DNA of 64,000 nucleotides from Pelagibius sp. CAU 1746 (GCF_039839785.1 NZ_JBDOQT010000001.1:1488001-1552000); one strand, 5' to 3'; numbered from the stretch's first letter, positions 43,670-54,468 are shown. The notes: a model not told the origin generated them from the letters alone. Made by a program: numbers and translations.

Positions 43670-44593
43670 TCATGTGCTTTCCCCTTTGACTTCCTCGTGG
43701 CCCAGCGGGCCCTTTTCCGGGTCGGTGCGCACCACCAGCCGGTCCGGCAGCCGCAGGTCGATGACGATGACGTCGCGCTTCAGAACGCCTTGCTGGCGTT
43801 CGATGCGGGCGAGCTGGGCCCAGGCGGCGGCCGCGTCGGCCTCGGGCAGGCGCACGTCGATGCGGCCCTCGATCTGGACGTTCCAGCGGCGCCCGCCGAC
43901 ACGCACGGCGGCGGTGACGCGCTGGCGCAGGTCGGGTTCGCTGTTCATCAGGGCGACCAGCTTGGCGGCGTGCGGCGGGGCGTCGGGTCCGACGACCAGC
44001 GGCAGGTGGGCGAAGCGCCGCGGTTCCACCCCGGGGATGATCTCGCCGTTGCGGTCGAGCACGCGGATCACGCCGTTTTCCTGCCAGAGAGCCAGGGGCT
44101 CGCGCTCGCTGAGGCGGATGTAGATGGTGCCGGGCAGTTGGCGTTCGACGCTGGCGCTGCGCACCCAGGGCAGGGCCTCCAGCTCGGCGCGCGCCGCCTC
44201 GGGGTCGATGTCCAGGATCGGCCGGCCCAGCGCCAGGTCCAGGCGCGACAGGATCAGCGCGCCTTCGGTGCGCTGGCGGCCTTCGACCAGCACTTCCTCG
44301 ACCTTCAGGCCCATGCCGGCGGAACCCTGCAGGGCGGCGAGACGCAGGGCTTCGGCCTGGCGGCCGAACCAGCCGTCCTGCCACAGCCAGGCCAGCCCGC
44401 CGAGCGCGCCCAAGGCGAGGCAGACCGGCGCCGCGCGCAGCGCCAACCGCCAGCTCAAACCGGACCGGTTCCGGCGCCGGGTGGTCTTCTTGACCTTGCG
44501 CTTACTGCCGCCGCGCGCGGAAGTCTTGGCCGGTCGGCGCTTGTTCGCCGCGCCCTTGTCGGTCGACCGGTTGAAGGGGTTCAGGAATCGCAT
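43670..44593 (-). CDS. ftsQ: cell division protein FtsQ
   Basis: A 307-residue bitopic membrane protein of the divisome. A long basic cytoplasmic segment (residues 1 to about 47, many Lys/Arg) is followed by one helix (about 50-69). A POTRA domain starts at LKVEEVLVEGRQRTEGALILSRLDLALGRPILDIDPEAARAELEALPWVRSASVERQLPGTIYIRLSEREPLALWQ, and the FtsQ/DivIB beta domain ends in RLPDRLVVR. The ATG lies inside the 3' end of ddl (13-base overlap), implying coupled translation. Confidence 0.92.
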   Translation of the reverse strand: MRFLNPFNRSTDKGAANKRRPAKTSARGGSKRKVKKTTRRRNRSGLSWRLALRAAPVCLALGALGGLAWLWQDGWFGRQAEALRLAALQGSAGMGLKVEEVLVEGRQRTEGALILSRLDLALGRPILDIDPEAARAELEALPWVRSASVERQLPGTIYIRLSEREPLALWQENGVIRVLDRNGEIIPGVEPRRFAHLPLVVGPDAPPHAAKLVALMNSEPDLRQRVTAAVRVGGRRWNVQIEGRIDVRLPEADAAAAWAQLARIERQQGVLKRDVIVIDLRLPDRLVVRTDPEKGPLGHEEVKGEST

Positions 44594-45525
44594 GCGGCGT
44601 TCTCCACCATCCAGGCACAGAGATCGGGAAAGGACATGCCCAGATAACGGGCCTGTTCGGGTACCAGGCTCGTCGAGGTCATGCCTGGCTGGGTATTGGT
44701 CTCGAGGTAATAGAGACGCCCCGGCGCGGCGCCGGTGTCGTCGTAGCGGAAGTCGGAGCGGCTGACGCCGCGGCAGCCCAGCGCCTTGTGGGCGGCCAGG
44801 GAGGCCGCCATGGCGCCGTCGTAGATTTCGGAGGGCACCTCGGCGGGCAAGACATGCACCGCGGCGACCTGAGCATCCTCTGAATACTTGGCGTCGTAGT
44901 CGTAGAAGCCCGCGCCCAGGGGACGGATCTCGGTAACGGCCAGCGCCCTGTCTCCCATGACGCTGACGGTCAGCTCGCGCCCGGCGATGAAGGGTTCGAC
45001 CAGCAGTTCGGTCTCCGGCTCCCAACCGTGGACGGAAATCGGCGGCTGGTTGTCGCCCTCGCGCACGATGCGCACGCCGACGCTGGAGCCCTCGCGCACC
45101 GGCTTGACCACGTAGGGACGCGGCAGGGGATCGTCGTCGCCCAACTCCTGGGCTTTGATGACGATACCTTCCGGGCTGGTGACGCCGGCGGTGGCGACCA
45201 CGGTCTTGGCCATCTGCTTGTCCATGGCCAGCGCCGAGGCCAGCACGCCGGAATGGGTGTAGGGAATGTGCAGCAGTTCCAGCAGGCCCTGGATGCAACC
45301 GTCTTCGCCCCAGCGGCCGTGCAGCGCGTTGAACACCACGTCCGGCTTCGGGGTCAGGGCCTTCACCAGGGCGGCCATGTCGCGGCTGACGTCGATCTCG
45401 CTGACGTCGTAGCCTTTGTCGCGCAGGGCGGCGGCGCAGGCCTTGCCGGAGTTCAGCGAGACCTCGCGCTCGGCGGACATGCCGCCCTTCAGTACGGCGA
45501 TGCGCCCAGGGGAAGCTTTTGTCAT
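44581..45525 (-). CDS. ddl: D-alanine--D-alanine ligase
   Basis: A 314-residue ATP-grasp ligase making the D-Ala-D-Ala end of the wall precursor. Motifs: VLKGGMSAEREVSLNSG at the start, FNALHGRWGEDGCIQGLLE, YVVKPVREGSSVGVRIV, RDFRYDDT-like SDFRYDDTG, and LETNTQPGMTSTSLVPEQA. The ATG overlaps the murB stop (ATGA) and follows gggaggg. An in-frame ATG 48 bases upstream lacks family resemblance. The paralogue (DdlA or DdlB type) is not distinguished here; the dcw location matches ddlB. Confidence 0.95.
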   Translation of the reverse strand: MTKASPGRIAVLKGGMSAEREVSLNSGKACAAALRDKGYDVSEIDVSRDMAALVKALTPKPDVVFNALHGRWGEDGCIQGLLELLHIPYTHSGVLASALAMDKQMAKTVVATAGVTSPEGIVIKAQELGDDDPLPRPYVVKPVREGSSVGVRIVREGDNQPPISVHGWEPETELLVEPFIAGRELTVSVMGDRALAVTEIRPLGAGFYDYDAKYSEDAQVAAVHVLPAEVPSEIYDGAMAASLAAHKALGCRGVSRSDFRYDDTGAAPGRLYYLETNTQPGMTSTSLVPEQARYLGMSFPDLCAWMVENAACDS

Positions 45526-46463
45526 GCCGTCCCTCCCTTGGCCGCGGGCACGCCCAGGCGCTTGATCTCCCACTCCAGGTCGACGCCGGAGGTTTCCTTC
45601 ACCCGGCGGCGCACCTCCTCGCCCAGGTTCTCCAGGTCGGCCGCCGTCGCCTCGCCGGTGTTGATCAGGAAGTTGCAGTGTTTTTCCGAAACCTGGGCGC
45701 CGCCCACCTTCAGGCCGCGGCAGCCGGCCGCGTCGATGAGCTGCCAGGCCTTGTGCCCCGGCGGGTTCTTGAAGGTGCTGCCGCCGGTCCGGCTGCGGAT
45801 CGGCTGGCTGCCGGCGCGCTGGCCCTGGATCTCCTTCATGCGCGCCTCGATCTCGGCCGGCGCGCCGGCTTCGCCGGCCAGGCGCGCGCCCAGGCAGATC
45901 CAGTCGGCGGGCAGGGCCGAGCGGCGGTATTCGAACTTCAGCTCGGCATTGGTCAGCCGGTGGACCTGGCCGCGGGCGTCGGTGGCCTCGGCCCAGACCA
46001 GCACGTCCTTGATCTCCTTGCCGTAGGCGCCGGCATTCATGCGCACGGCGCCGCCGATGGTGCCCGGCACGCCGGAGAGGAACTCCAGCCCGGCGATGCC
46101 GGCCAGCTTGGCGCCCGTCGCCACGTTGAGGTCCAGCGCCGCGGCGCCGCAGAGGATGTCGCTGCCTTCCGCCGCGATGTCGGCGAAGCCGCGGCCCAGG
46201 CGGAGTACCACGCCCGGCAGGCCGCCGTCGCGGATCAGCACGTTGGAGGCGACGCCCAGCACCGTCACCGGCACGTCGGCGGGCTTGGCCGCCAGGAAAG
46301 CCAGCAGGTCGTCGCGGTCGGCCGGGCGGAACATGACCTCGGCCGGGCCGCCGACGCGGAACCAGGTGACGCCGTTCAGCGGCGCCTCGGCGGTCAGCCG
46401 TCCGCGCACAGCGGGCAGGCGCTCGATCAGGGGGGTATGACGTTCAGCCGCCATGGCGTTCAT
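45522..46463 (-). CDS. murB: UDP-N-acetylenolpyruvoylglucosamine reductase MurB
   Basis: A 313-residue FAD enzyme that reduces the enolpyruvyl group to make UDP-MurNAc. It has a VAO-type FAD domain ([68 protein letters not shown]) and a C-terminal substrate domain ([46 protein letters not shown]). It is of the shorter type I-like length variant seen outside enterics. The first ATG overlaps the murC stop (ATGA); a second ATG lies 9 bases on. Confidence 0.95.
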   Translation of the reverse strand: MNAMAAERHTPLIERLPAVRGRLTAEAPLNGVTWFRVGGPAEVMFRPADRDDLLAFLAAKPADVPVTVLGVASNVLIRDGGLPGVVLRLGRGFADIAAEGSDILCGAAALDLNVATGAKLAGIAGLEFLSGVPGTIGGAVRMNAGAYGKEIKDVLVWAEATDARGQVHRLTNAELKFEYRRSALPADWICLGARLAGEAGAPAEIEARMKEIQGQRAGSQPIRSRTGGSTFKNPPGHKAWQLIDAAGCRGLKVGGAQVSEKHCNFLINTGEATAADLENLGEEVRRRVKETSGVDLEWEIKRLGVPAAKGGTA

Positions 46464-47884
46464 CGCTCCCCTCCGGCGGCCTGCAGCTTGTCCAGCTCTG
46501 CGGGCAGGGCGTTGGCCCAGGCGGTGATGTTGCCGGCGCCCAGGCAGACCACCAGGTCGCCGGCGGCCGCCAGCTCGTGGATCACGCCGGGCAGTTCCTC
46601 GGCGGAGGGCAGGGGCAGGGCCTGGCGGTGGCCGCGGGCGCGCAGGCCCTCGACCAGGTGATCGCGGTCGGCGCCCTCGATGGGCTGTTCGCCGGCGGCG
46701 TAGACCTCGGCCACCACCACGGCGTCGGCGTCGTTGAAGCAGGTGCAGAACTGCTCGAAGAGGTCGTGCAGGCGGCTGTAACGGTGCGGCTGCACCACGG
46801 CGATGACCTTGCCCTTGGCGGCCTGGCGCGCGGCGGCCAGCACGGCGGCGATCTCTACCGGGTGGTGACCGTAGTCGTCGATCACCGTGACGCCGCCGGC
46901 CTCGCCGGTGCGCGTGAAACGCCGCTTCACGCCGCCGAAGCCGGCCAACGCCTTGCGGATTTTGTCTTCCTCCAGACCCATTTCGCGCGCCACGGTGACC
47001 GCCGCCAGGGCGTTCATGGCGTTGTGGTGGCCCAGCATGGGCAGGCGCAGGTCCTGGACGTGGGTCGCGACCTTGCCGCTGCGGTCGGTGACCTCGACGT
47101 CGAAGGTCAGGCCGCCGTCGGCGACGCGGATGTTCTCGGCGCGATAGTCGGCTTGCGGACTGACGCCGTAGGTGATGACGCGGCGATCCTCGATCCGGCC
47201 GATCAGGTTCTGCACCGCGGGATGGTCGATGCAGAGCACCGCGAAGCCGTAGAAGGGGATGTTCTCGACGAAGGTTTCGAAGGCGCGGTGCAGCGCTTCC
47301 TCGGTGCCGTAGAACTCCATGTGCTCCGGATCGATGTTGGTAACCACGGCGATGGTGGCGGGCAGCTTCAGGAAGCTGCCGTCGCTCTCGTCGGCCTCCA
47401 CGACCATCCAGTCGCCCTCGCCCAGGCGCGCGTTGGTGCCGTAGGCGTTGATGATGCCGCCGTTGATCACCGTCGGGTCCAGCCCGGCGCCGTCCAGCAG
47501 GGTGGCGACCATGGAGGTCGTGGTGGTCTTGCCGTGGGTGCCGCCGACGGCGATGGACCATTTGAGGCGCATCAGCTCACCCAGCATCTCGGCGCGGCGC
47601 ACGATGGGAATGAAACGCTGGCGCGCGGCGTCGACTTCCGGGTTTCCCGCCTTGATCGCGGAGGACACGACGACGACCTTGGCCTCGCCCAGGTTCTCGG
47701 CCTTGTGGCCGATGGCGACCTGGATGCCCATGCCGCGCAGGCGCTGCACATTGGCATTGTCGGACATGTCGCTGCCCTGGACCTGGTAGCCCAGGTTGGC
47801 CAGAACCTCGGCGATGCCGCTCATGCCGATGCCGCCGATGCCGACGAAGTGAATGGTGCCGAGATCGAGAGGCAGACCCCTCAT
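46460..47884 (-). CDS. murC: UDP-N-acetylmuramate--L-alanine ligase MurC
   Basis: A 474-residue Mur ligase adding L-Ala to UDP-MurNAc. It has the N-terminal UDP-binding domain ([29 protein letters not shown]), the ATP site [14 protein letters not shown] (about 113-126), [14 protein letters not shown] and [16 protein letters not shown], with the C-terminal [10 protein letters not shown]. Both ends overlap neighbours by 4 bases: murG upstream and murB downstream. Confidence 0.96.
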   Translation of the reverse strand: MRGLPLDLGTIHFVGIGGIGMSGIAEVLANLGYQVQGSDMSDNANVQRLRGMGIQVAIGHKAENLGEAKVVVVSSAIKAGNPEVDAARQRFIPIVRRAEMLGELMRLKWSIAVGGTHGKTTTTSMVATLLDGAGLDPTVINGGIINAYGTNARLGEGDWMVVEADESDGSFLKLPATIAVVTNIDPEHMEFYGTEEALHRAFETFVENIPFYGFAVLCIDHPAVQNLIGRIEDRRVITYGVSPQADYRAENIRVADGGLTFDVEVTDRSGKVATHVQDLRLPMLGHHNAMNALAAVTVAREMGLEEDKIRKALAGFGGVKRRFTRTGEAGGVTVIDDYGHHPVEIAAVLAAARQAAKGKVIAVVQPHRYSRLHDLFEQFCTCFNDADAVVVAEVYAAGEQPIEGADRDHLVEGLRARGHRQALPLPSAEELPGVIHELAAAGDLVVCLGAGNITAWANALPAELDKLQAAGGER

Positions 47885-49047
47885 GCCGCCGCCTCCTTGC
47901 CGCTGTTCTTGTTCTTGTCCTGCAGGGCCTCGCCGTTGCCGTTGGAGGCGCCGCAGACCAGGTCGGCCAGGTCGCGGGCCGCGTTGAGATGTGCCACGGC
48001 ATGGGCGCAGCCGGCGGCGCGCGCCAGCAGCGCCGGGCTGCTCAGCAGGGAGCGCAGGCGTTCGGCCAGGCTGTCGGCGTCCAGCCCCGACTGCGGCATC
48101 AGCCAGCCGCCGCCGGCCTCGACCAGGGCCTGGGCGTTGCTGGTCTGATGGTCGTCGGTGGCCGAGGGGAAGGGCACCATGACGGCGGGCCGCCCGGCGG
48201 CGGCCAGCTCGGCAACCGTGGAGGCGCCGGCGCGGCTGATCACCAGGTGGGCGCCGGCCAGGCGTTCGGGCACGTCGTCGAAGAAGGCGGCCAGTTCGTG
48301 CCGCACGCCGCAGCCGTCGTAGACACGCGCCACGGCGTCGATGGCCTGGCCCGGCACCTGCTGGTGCACCGTGAGGCGCCGGCGCAGATCGTCGGGCAGC
48401 AAAGCTACCGCGGCGGGCACGACTTCGTTGAACGCCACGGCGCCCTGGCTGCCGCCGACCACCAGCAGGCGCAGCGGGTCGTTGTCGCCGGGCACGGCGT
48501 AGGGGCGCGCGCCGACCGCGGCGATGGCCTCGCGCACCGGATTTCCGGTGACCCGAAGCTTGCCGCGGTCGGTGTCGGTCACGCCGTCGACCTTATCGAA
48601 GCAGGTTGCGATGATCTCGGCGCGTGGAGCCAGCAGCCGGTTGGCGCGCCCCAGGACCGAGTTCTGTTCGTGCAGCACCACGCGCAGGCCGCGGTGGGCC
48701 GCCGCCAGGACCGTGGGCACCGAGGGGTAGCCGCCGAAGCCGACCGCAACCTCGGCGCCGCAGCGCTTCAGGTGGCCGCGCGCCTGCAGGTAGCCGAGGC
48801 CGAGCTGCGCCATGGAGCGCAGCTTCTTCATGAGGCCGGCGCCGGCCATGGCGCCGGCGGGAATGCGGTAGGTCTCGACCTGCGGCAGGTCGGGGCCGAA
48901 ACCGCCGCCGCGCGCGTCGGTGATCAGCACCACCCCGATGCCACGCGACAGCAGCTCGCGCGCCAGGGCCTGGGCCGGGAACATGTGGCCGCCGGTGCCG
49001 CCGGCGGCGAGCACGACCTTGCCGGGTTTCTTCACGGCGGAGACCAT
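47881..49047 (-). CDS. murG: MurG glycosyltransferase (lipid II synthase)
   Basis: A 388-residue GT-B enzyme that adds GlcNAc to lipid I to make lipid II at the inner membrane. Motifs: [23 protein letters not shown] at the start, [50 protein letters not shown] and [26 protein letters not shown]. The ATG is chosen over the adjacent GTG at 49050 because its distance to ggggagg is better; both fit a coupled junction with the ftsW stop. Confidence 0.95.
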   Translation of the reverse strand: MVSAVKKPGKVVLAAGGTGGHMFPAQALARELLSRGIGVVLITDARGGGFGPDLPQVETYRIPAGAMAGAGLMKKLRSMAQLGLGYLQARGHLKRCGAEVAVGFGGYPSVPTVLAAAHRGLRVVLHEQNSVLGRANRLLAPRAEIIATCFDKVDGVTDTDRGKLRVTGNPVREAIAAVGARPYAVPGDNDPLRLLVVGGSQGAVAFNEVVPAAVALLPDDLRRRLTVHQQVPGQAIDAVARVYDGCGVRHELAAFFDDVPERLAGAHLVISRAGASTVAELAAAGRPAVMVPFPSATDDHQTSNAQALVEAGGGWLMPQSGLDADSLAERLRSLLSSPALLARAAGCAHAVAHLNAARDLADLVCGASNGNGEALQDKNKNSGKEAAA

Positions 49048-50168
49048 CACAGCGCCTCCCCGCCGACGCGCCGCCGCGTCAGCGCCAGCAGCATGCCCAT
49101 GCCCAGGGCCAGCGCCATCAGCGAGGAGCCGCCGTAGCTTAGGAAGGGCAGGGTCATGCCCTTGGTCGGCATGAGGTGCAGGGTGGAGGCCATGTTGATG
49201 AAGGCCTGCAGGCCGAACTGCACCAGCAGGCCGCTGGCCGCCAGCAGCACGAAGAAGGAGTTCTCGCCCATCAGCCGCGCGAAGCCGCGCAGCACCACGA
49301 AGGCGAAGAGCCCGAGGATGATGAGGCAGGCGATGAGGCCCATTTCCTCGCCGGCCACGGCGAAGATGAAATCGGAGTGGGCGTCGGGCAGCTGCGCCTT
49401 GACCGTGCCCTCACCGGGGCCGCGCCCCAGCAGGCCGCCGTTCACGAAGGCCTCCAGCGAGCGGTTGATCTGGTAGCGGTCGCCGGCGGCGGGATCGAGG
49501 AAGGAGTTGATGCGCTCGGTCACGTGCGGCAGAGCGAAGTAGGCGGCGACGATGCCGCCGGCACCGAACACCGCCAGGCCGGCGATCCAGGCCAGCGGCA
49601 GGCCGGCCAGGAAAAGCTGGGCGCCCCAGATGGCGCTCAGCAGCACCGCCTGGCCCAGGTCCGGCTGCAGCAGCAGCAGGGAGACCATCGTCAGCCACAG
49701 GCCGATGGCGATCTTGACACCGGGCACGCCGCTTTCCTCGCGCTCCAGCGAGAACAGCCAGGCGGACACCACGGCGAAGCAGGGCTTGGCGAACTCCGAA
49801 GGCTGCAGTGAGAAGCCGCCGAGGCTGATCCAGCGGGTGGCGCCCTTGATCTCCGCGCCGGCCACCAGGGTCAGGCCCAGTAGTGCGATGGAGCCCAGCA
49901 AGCCGAGGCAGGCGATGCGCCGCACCCAGCGCGGGGTGGCCAGCGACATGGCGATCAGCAGCGCCGCGGCGAGCGGCAGCAGCACGATCTGACGGCTGGC
50001 GAGCTGGAAGGACTGCAGGCCGATGCGCTCGGCCGCGGCCGGGGAGGCGGCCAGCATCAGCACGGCGCCGAAGCCCATGAGGGCGATAAGCGACAGCAGA
50101 GTCCAGCGGTCGACGGTCCACCACCAGCGCCCCAGCAGGGAGGTATCCGTGCGCGCGAAGCTGCTCAT
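49047..50168 (-). CDS. ftsW: peptidoglycan polymerase FtsW (SEDS)
   Basis: A 373-residue SEDS-family protein with about ten helices that polymerises glycan strands at the septum together with FtsI. Family motifs: GATRWISLGGFSLQPSEFAK (the usual KGARRW-like stretch), LLLQPDLGQAVLLSAIW with the functional Asp, YQINRSLEAFVNGGLLGRGPGEG, LPDAHSDFIFAVAGEEMGLI and the final LPTKGMTLPFLSYGGSS-like segment. The start ATG overlaps the murD stop (ATGA). FtsW rather than RodA is supported by the dcw location. Confidence 0.95.
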   Translation of the reverse strand: MSSFARTDTSLLGRWWWTVDRWTLLSLIALMGFGAVLMLAASPAAAERIGLQSFQLASRQIVLLPLAAALLIAMSLATPRWVRRIACLGLLGSIALLGLTLVAGAEIKGATRWISLGGFSLQPSEFAKPCFAVVSAWLFSLEREESGVPGVKIAIGLWLTMVSLLLLQPDLGQAVLLSAIWGAQLFLAGLPLAWIAGLAVFGAGGIVAAYFALPHVTERINSFLDPAAGDRYQINRSLEAFVNGGLLGRGPGEGTVKAQLPDAHSDFIFAVAGEEMGLIACLIILGLFAFVVLRGFARLMGENSFFVLLAASGLLVQFGLQAFINMASTLHLMPTKGMTLPFLSYGGSSLMALALGMGMLLALTRRRVGGEAL

Positions 50169-51607
50169 GCCGCACCTTCCGGGCTCTGGGCGGGTGACGG
50201 GGTGGGCTTCAGGGCGGGCACGGCGATCTCGCCGCGCTCGCCGGGCAGGGCCTCGACGGCGGCGGTGAAGGCGTCGCCGCGCAGCTCGAAGTTGGCGAAC
50301 TGATCGAAAGAAGCGCAGGCCGGCGACAGCAGCACGACGCTGCCCGGGAGGCGGGAGGCGGCGTCGGCGGCCTCTGTCACGGCCTGCGCAATGGTGCCGG
50401 ACAGGGAAACCGGCACGGTTCCTTCGAGTACCTTGGCGAAATCCTCGGCGGCCTCGCCGATCAGGAAGGCCCGGGCGATGCGCGGGAAGAAGGGTTCCAG
50501 GCCCTCGAGACCGGTCTCCTTGGCGCGCCCGCCGGCGATCCACAGAATCTTGTCGTAGCAGGCCAGCGCCTTGGCGGCGGCGTCGGCGTTGGTCGCCTTG
50601 GAATCGTTGACGTAGGGCACGCCGTCGATCACCGCGACGATCTGCTGTCGGTGCTTCAGGCCCGGGAAGCTGCGCAGGCAGGCGGCGATGACCGGCGTCT
50701 CGACGCCGATCGCCTTGCAGGCGGCATAGGCCGCCGCGGCGTTCTGGCCGTTGTGGCTGCCGGGCAGGCTGGGGATATCGGTCAGATCCATGACCGGCGT
50801 GCGCGCACCCTCGGTATCGTCGATCAGTACGCCGTTCTGGGTGTAGACGCCGCCGGGCACCAGGCGTTCGCCGGAGATGCCGATCACGTTCTGCTCGCCT
50901 GCGGCTTTCAGTTCGCTGTAGATCTTCGAGCAGGTCTCGTCATCGACGCCGACGATGGCGCTGCGCGGCCTGGTCTGGCGGTGGAATATCTGGCGCTTGG
51001 CCTTGACGTAGCCCTCGAAGCCGCCGTGACGGTCCAGATGGTCGGGCGTGATGTTCAGCAGTACCGCCACGTCGAAGGTGATGGAGAGCGTCAGCTCCAG
51101 CTGATAGGAGGACATCTCCAGCACGTAGATGCCGTCGTTGTAGAGCGCTTCCAGGGTCAGCGCCGGGGTGCCCAGGTTGCCGCCCACGGCGGTCTGGCGC
51201 CCGGCGAGCTCCAGGATATGGCCGATCAGCGCCGTGGTGGTCGACTTGCCGTTGGTGCCGGTGATGCCGATGTAGCGGGCATCGCGCTGGGCGCGGGCCA
51301 GCAGCTCGATGTCGCCGATGATTTCCACGTTGTGTTTCTTAGCTTCCGCGACGATGGCGTGCGGCTGCGGGAAGCTGTGCGGGATACCCGGCGAGAGGAT
51401 CAGGCTGGTCGGCTCTTGCCAGTTCACCTGGTTCAGGTCGACCAGCGGCACCCCGGCCTCGCGCGCCTTGGCGCGGGCGTCCTCGTTGTCGTCCCAGGCC
51501 CAGACCTCCGCCCCGGCGGCCTGCAGCGCCCGCGCCGCGGCCAGCCCGGACTTGCCGAGGCCGAGAACGGCCACGGGCAAACCGGCGAAGAAGCTGAGGT
51601 CGATCAC
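50165..51607 (-). CDS. murD: UDP-N-acetylmuramoylalanine--D-glutamate ligase MurD
   Basis: A 480-residue Mur ligase adding D-Glu. It has an N-terminal Rossmann domain (VAVLGLGKSGLAAARALQAAGAEVWAWDDNE), the ATP site GITGTNGKSTTTALIGH, LEMSSYQLE, NITPDHLDRHG and NDSKATNADAAAKAL. I favour the GTG at 51607 because AGGAGG (51618-51623) lies 10 bases upstream; an ATG at 51643 would add 12 residues and has no ribosome-binding site. The AGGAGG and the alternative start sit inside a large inverted repeat, so translation of murD may depend on RNA folding. Confidence 0.92.
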   Translation of the reverse strand: MIDLSFFAGLPVAVLGLGKSGLAAARALQAAGAEVWAWDDNEDARAKAREAGVPLVDLNQVNWQEPTSLILSPGIPHSFPQPHAIVAEAKKHNVEIIGDIELLARAQRDARYIGITGTNGKSTTTALIGHILELAGRQTAVGGNLGTPALTLEALYNDGIYVLEMSSYQLELTLSITFDVAVLLNITPDHLDRHGGFEGYVKAKRQIFHRQTRPRSAIVGVDDETCSKIYSELKAAGEQNVIGISGERLVPGGVYTQNGVLIDDTEGARTPVMDLTDIPSLPGSHNGQNAAAAYAACKAIGVETPVIAACLRSFPGLKHRQQIVAVIDGVPYVNDSKATNADAAAKALACYDKILWIAGGRAKETGLEGLEPFFPRIARAFLIGEAAEDFAKVLEGTVPVSLSGTIAQAVTEAADAASRLPGSVVLLSPACASFDQFANFELRGDAFTAAVEALPGERGEIAVPALKPTPSPAQSPEGAA

Positions 51608-51613
51608 GGGACT

Positions 51614-51879
51614 AGTGCCTCCTATCAGGGTTAGGAGCGTCATGAGACGGCCGGGGCCGTCCCGTGGTTAGGAGCGCTGGCGCAGGCGATGTGGTGCATC
51701 GGCGAGCCGGCGCGACGACATCCACGGGCCGGTCCCGGCCGCCCGCAGGGTCGATTTTCGATCCGCACCCGGGGCGTCCCCGCGTTTGCCCGATGCACCA
51801 CATCGCGCTGCACGCGGCTCCTGCCGGGTGCGATCGAAAAGTCGATCTCATGATGTTCCTAACCCTGATAGGGGGCACT
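51614..51879. repeat. 266-base inverted duplication filling the mraY-murD gap
   Basis: Outer arms 51614-51647 and 51846-51879 are complementary at 31 of 34 bases, all three differences being transitions. Inner arms 51686-51702 and 51790-51806 (GCGATGTGGTGCATCGG) match perfectly over 17 bases. The spacers between outer and inner arms are 38 and 39 bases, so the element is symmetric about position 51746. It ends 6 bases before the murD GTG and starts 8 bases after the mraY stop on the transcribed strand. The AGGAGG of murD lies in the outer stem. A further TCGAT/ATCGA-rich repeat lies in the interior. Confidence 0.9.
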
Positions 51880-51887
51880 TGCGTTCC

Positions 51888-52976
51888 TTATCTGAGTTTG
51901 AGCGTTGCAAGGCCGGCGAGGGCCAGGATGGAGGCGATGATCCAGAAGCGAATCACGATGGTCGGCTCGGCCCAGCCCTTCTTCTCGAAGTGGTGGTGCA
52001 GCGGCGCCATGCGGAAGACGCGCTTGCCGGTCATCTTGAAGGAGGCGACCTGGACGATGACGGAGACCGTCTCCAGGACGAAAAGACCGCCGATGATGGC
52101 CAGCACCAGCTCGTGCTTGGTGACCACGGCGATGGAGCCCAGTGCGCCGCCGCAGGACAGCGAGCCGGTATCGCCCATGAAGACCATGGCCGGCGGCGCG
52201 TTGAACCACAGGAAGCCGAGACTGGCGCCCACCAGGGCGCCGCAGAAGACCGCCAGCTCGCCGGTGCCGGGCACGTAGTGCACCTGCAGGTACTCGGCGA
52301 AGAAGGAGTTGCCGACCAGGTAGGAGATCAGCGCGAAGCAGCTGGCCGCGATCATCACCGGCACGATGGCCAGGCCGTCCAGGCCGTCGGTCAGGTTGAC
52401 CGCGTTGGAGGCGCCGACCATGACGAAGACCGCGAAGGGCACGAACATGATGCCCAGGTTGACCAGCAGGCTCTTGAAGAAGGGCACGGCCAGGTGCGTG
52501 TCCATCTCCGGCGGCGCGATGTTGGAGATCCACAGGGCGACCAGGGTGGAGATGATCACCTGGATCAGCAGTTTCAGGCGGCCGGGCAGGCCGTCGCTGG
52601 AGCGCTTGGTGAGCTTCAGGTAGTCGTCGACGAAGCCGACCGCGCCGAAGCCGGTGGTCACGAAGAGCACGCACCAGACGTAGCGGTTGGTCAGGTCCGC
52701 CCACAGCAGGGTGGAGATGGTCAGCGCGATGAGAATGAGGAAGCCGCCCATGGTCGGCGTCCCCTTCTTGGTCAGCAGGTGGCCTTCCGGTCCGTCCTCG
52801 CGGATCGGCTGGCCTTCGCCCTGCTTGAAGCGCAGCCAGGCGATGACGCGCGGCCCCAGCAGGAAGCAGATGGCCAGCGCCGTGATCACCGCGCCGCCGC
52901 TGCGGAAGGTCAGGTAGCGGAAGAGATTGAAGATCTGGACGTCTTCGGAAAGGGGGACGAGCAGGTTATAGAGCAT
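51888..52976 (-). CDS. mraY: phospho-MurNAc-pentapeptide transferase MraY
   Basis: A 362-residue, ten-helix enzyme that moves phospho-MurNAc-pentapeptide to undecaprenyl phosphate, making lipid I. Motifs: [30 protein letters not shown] with the catalytic Asp pair, [30 protein letters not shown] and [25 protein letters not shown]. The ATG lies 13 bases after the murF stop. The following intergenic stretch is the inverted duplication. Confidence 0.97.
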   Translation of the reverse strand: MLYNLLVPLSEDVQIFNLFRYLTFRSGGAVITALAICFLLGPRVIAWLRFKQGEGQPIREDGPEGHLLTKKGTPTMGGFLILIALTISTLLWADLTNRYVWCVLFVTTGFGAVGFVDDYLKLTKRSSDGLPGRLKLLIQVIISTLVALWISNIAPPEMDTHLAVPFFKSLLVNLGIMFVPFAVFVMVGASNAVNLTDGLDGLAIVPVMIAASCFALISYLVGNSFFAEYLQVHYVPGTGELAVFCGALVGASLGFLWFNAPPAMVFMGDTGSLSCGGALGSIAVVTKHELVLAIIGGLFVLETVSVIVQVASFKMTGKRVFRMAPLHHHFEKKGWAEPTIVIRFWIIASILALAGLATLKLR

Positions 52977-52989
52977 AGGTTGTCGTGTC

Positions 52990-54468
52990 CTACCGTCCGT
53001 TTGCTTTTTTGGAGCCGTTCGCGGCCTGCGGGGAGTCGCCGCCCAGCGCGATCAGCGCCTCGACGATCACGGCCATGCGGCTGCCGAGCGAACCCTTCAC
53101 CAGCAGGGAGTCGCCGGGCCGCACCGTCTCTACGACGGACCCGGCCAGTTCCTTGGAGGTTTCGGCGTGGGCGCCGCGCAGCCTCTCCGGCAGCGCCTCG
53201 TGCAGCGCGGCCATGGCGCCGCCGCAGGTGAAGACCAGGTCGATGCCGGCGGCCTCCAGCGGGCCGGACAGGCCGGCGTGCATCTCCGCCGAACGCTCGC
53301 CGAGTTCCAGCATGTCGCCCAAGACGGCGATGCGCCGGCCGCCGTCGTTCAGGCTGGCGCGGCCCAGCACCTCGAAGGCCGCGCGCATGGAGGTCGGGTT
53401 GGCGTTGTAGCTGTCGTCGATCAGCGTGAAGCTGCCGGACGCCGTCTCGATGCTGTGGCGCTCGCCGCGGCCTTTCAAAGGCTTCAGATTGGCCAGTTCG
53501 GCGGCGGCCTTGACCACGTCGGCGCCGGCGGCGCTGACCGCGGCCAGCACGGCCAGGGAGTTCATCACCCAGTGCGAGCCCGGCATGGCCAGGCAGTAGT
53601 CGATCTCCTGTCCGCGGATGCTGGCGGTGACGGCGCTGCTGGTGGCGTGCAGCGAGCAGTCGAGCAAGCGCGCGTCGGCCTCCTTATGGCGGCCGAAGGA
53701 GACGATGCGCGTGACCCCGGCGTCCTCCGCCTTGGTGCAGAGGTGGTGGAACAGGGCGCTGTCGCGGTTCAACACGGCGGTGCCGTTGGCATCCATGCCC
53801 TCGAAGATTTCCGCCTTGGCGTCGGCGATCTCGGTGATCGAGGTGAAGTTGCCGATGTGCGCCGGTTCGATGTTGGTGATGATGGAGACCTGCGGACGCA
53901 CCAGGGCGGTCAGTTCGCGGATCTCGCCGGGATGGTTCATGCCCAGCTCGAAGACGCCGTAAACCGCGTCGCGCTGCATGCGCATGAGGCTCAAGGGCAC
54001 GCCCCAATGATTGTTGAAGCTGCCGGCGCTGGCCGCGGTCACGCCCTGGGGCGTGAGGCAGAGGCGCAGAGCCTCCTTGGTGCCCGTCTTGCCGACTGAG
54101 CCGGTGACGGCGATCAGCCGGGCCGTGCTGCGCTCGCGCGCCGCGGTGCCCAGCCGCCACAGCGCCGCGAAGGTGTCGTCGACGATCAGCAACGGCAGGG
54201 ATTCGTCCACGCCGCCGGCGCGGCGGTGTACCATGGAGGCGGCGGCGCCGGCCTCGATCGCCTTGCCGGCGTAGTCGTGGCCGTCGAAGGTCGGCCCTTT
54301 CAGCGCGATGAAGAGATCGCCCGGCTCCAACGTGCGCGAGTCGATGGAGACTCCGGTCGCCCGCCAGTCCATGGTGTTGCGCCCGCCGGTCGCCTGGGCG
54401 GCTTCCTCGGCGGTCCACAGAACCTCTTTGGCTGCGGCGGGTTGCTGGGGGGTCGCGGCGGCCATCAT
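52990..54468 (-). CDS. murF: UDP-MurNAc-tripeptide--D-Ala-D-Ala ligase MurF
   Basis: A 492-residue Mur ligase that adds the D-Ala-D-Ala dipeptide made by Ddl. It has the N-terminal domain ([28 protein letters not shown]), the ATP site [47 protein letters not shown] and the C-terminal [25 protein letters not shown]. The first ATG overlaps the murE stop (ATGA). Confidence 0.95.
   Translation of the reverse strand: MMAAATPQQPAAAKEVLWTAEEAAQATGGRNTMDWRATGVSIDSRTLEPGDLFIALKGPTFDGHDYAGKAIEAGAAASMVHRRAGGVDESLPLLIVDDTFAALWRLGTAARERSTARLIAVTGSVGKTGTKEALRLCLTPQGVTAASAGSFNNHWGVPLSLMRMQRDAVYGVFELGMNHPGEIRELTALVRPQVSIITNIEPAHIGNFTSITEIADAKAEIFEGMDANGTAVLNRDSALFHHLCTKAEDAGVTRIVSFGRHKEADARLLDCSLHATSSAVTASIRGQEIDYCLAMPGSHWVMNSLAVLAAVSAAGADVVKAAAELANLKPLKGRGERHSIETASGSFTLIDDSYNANPTSMRAAFEVLGRASLNDGGRRIAVLGDMLELGERSAEMHAGLSGPLEAAGIDLVFTCGGAMAALHEALPERLRGAHAETSKELAGSVVETVRPGDSLLVKGSLGSRMAVIVEALIALGGDSPQAANGSKKANGR

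Noticed and set aside
43670-45298. FtsQ extended upstream to 542 residues
   Set aside because: The extra N-terminal 235 codons are the wrong frame of ddl; FtsQ starts at the ATG at 44593.
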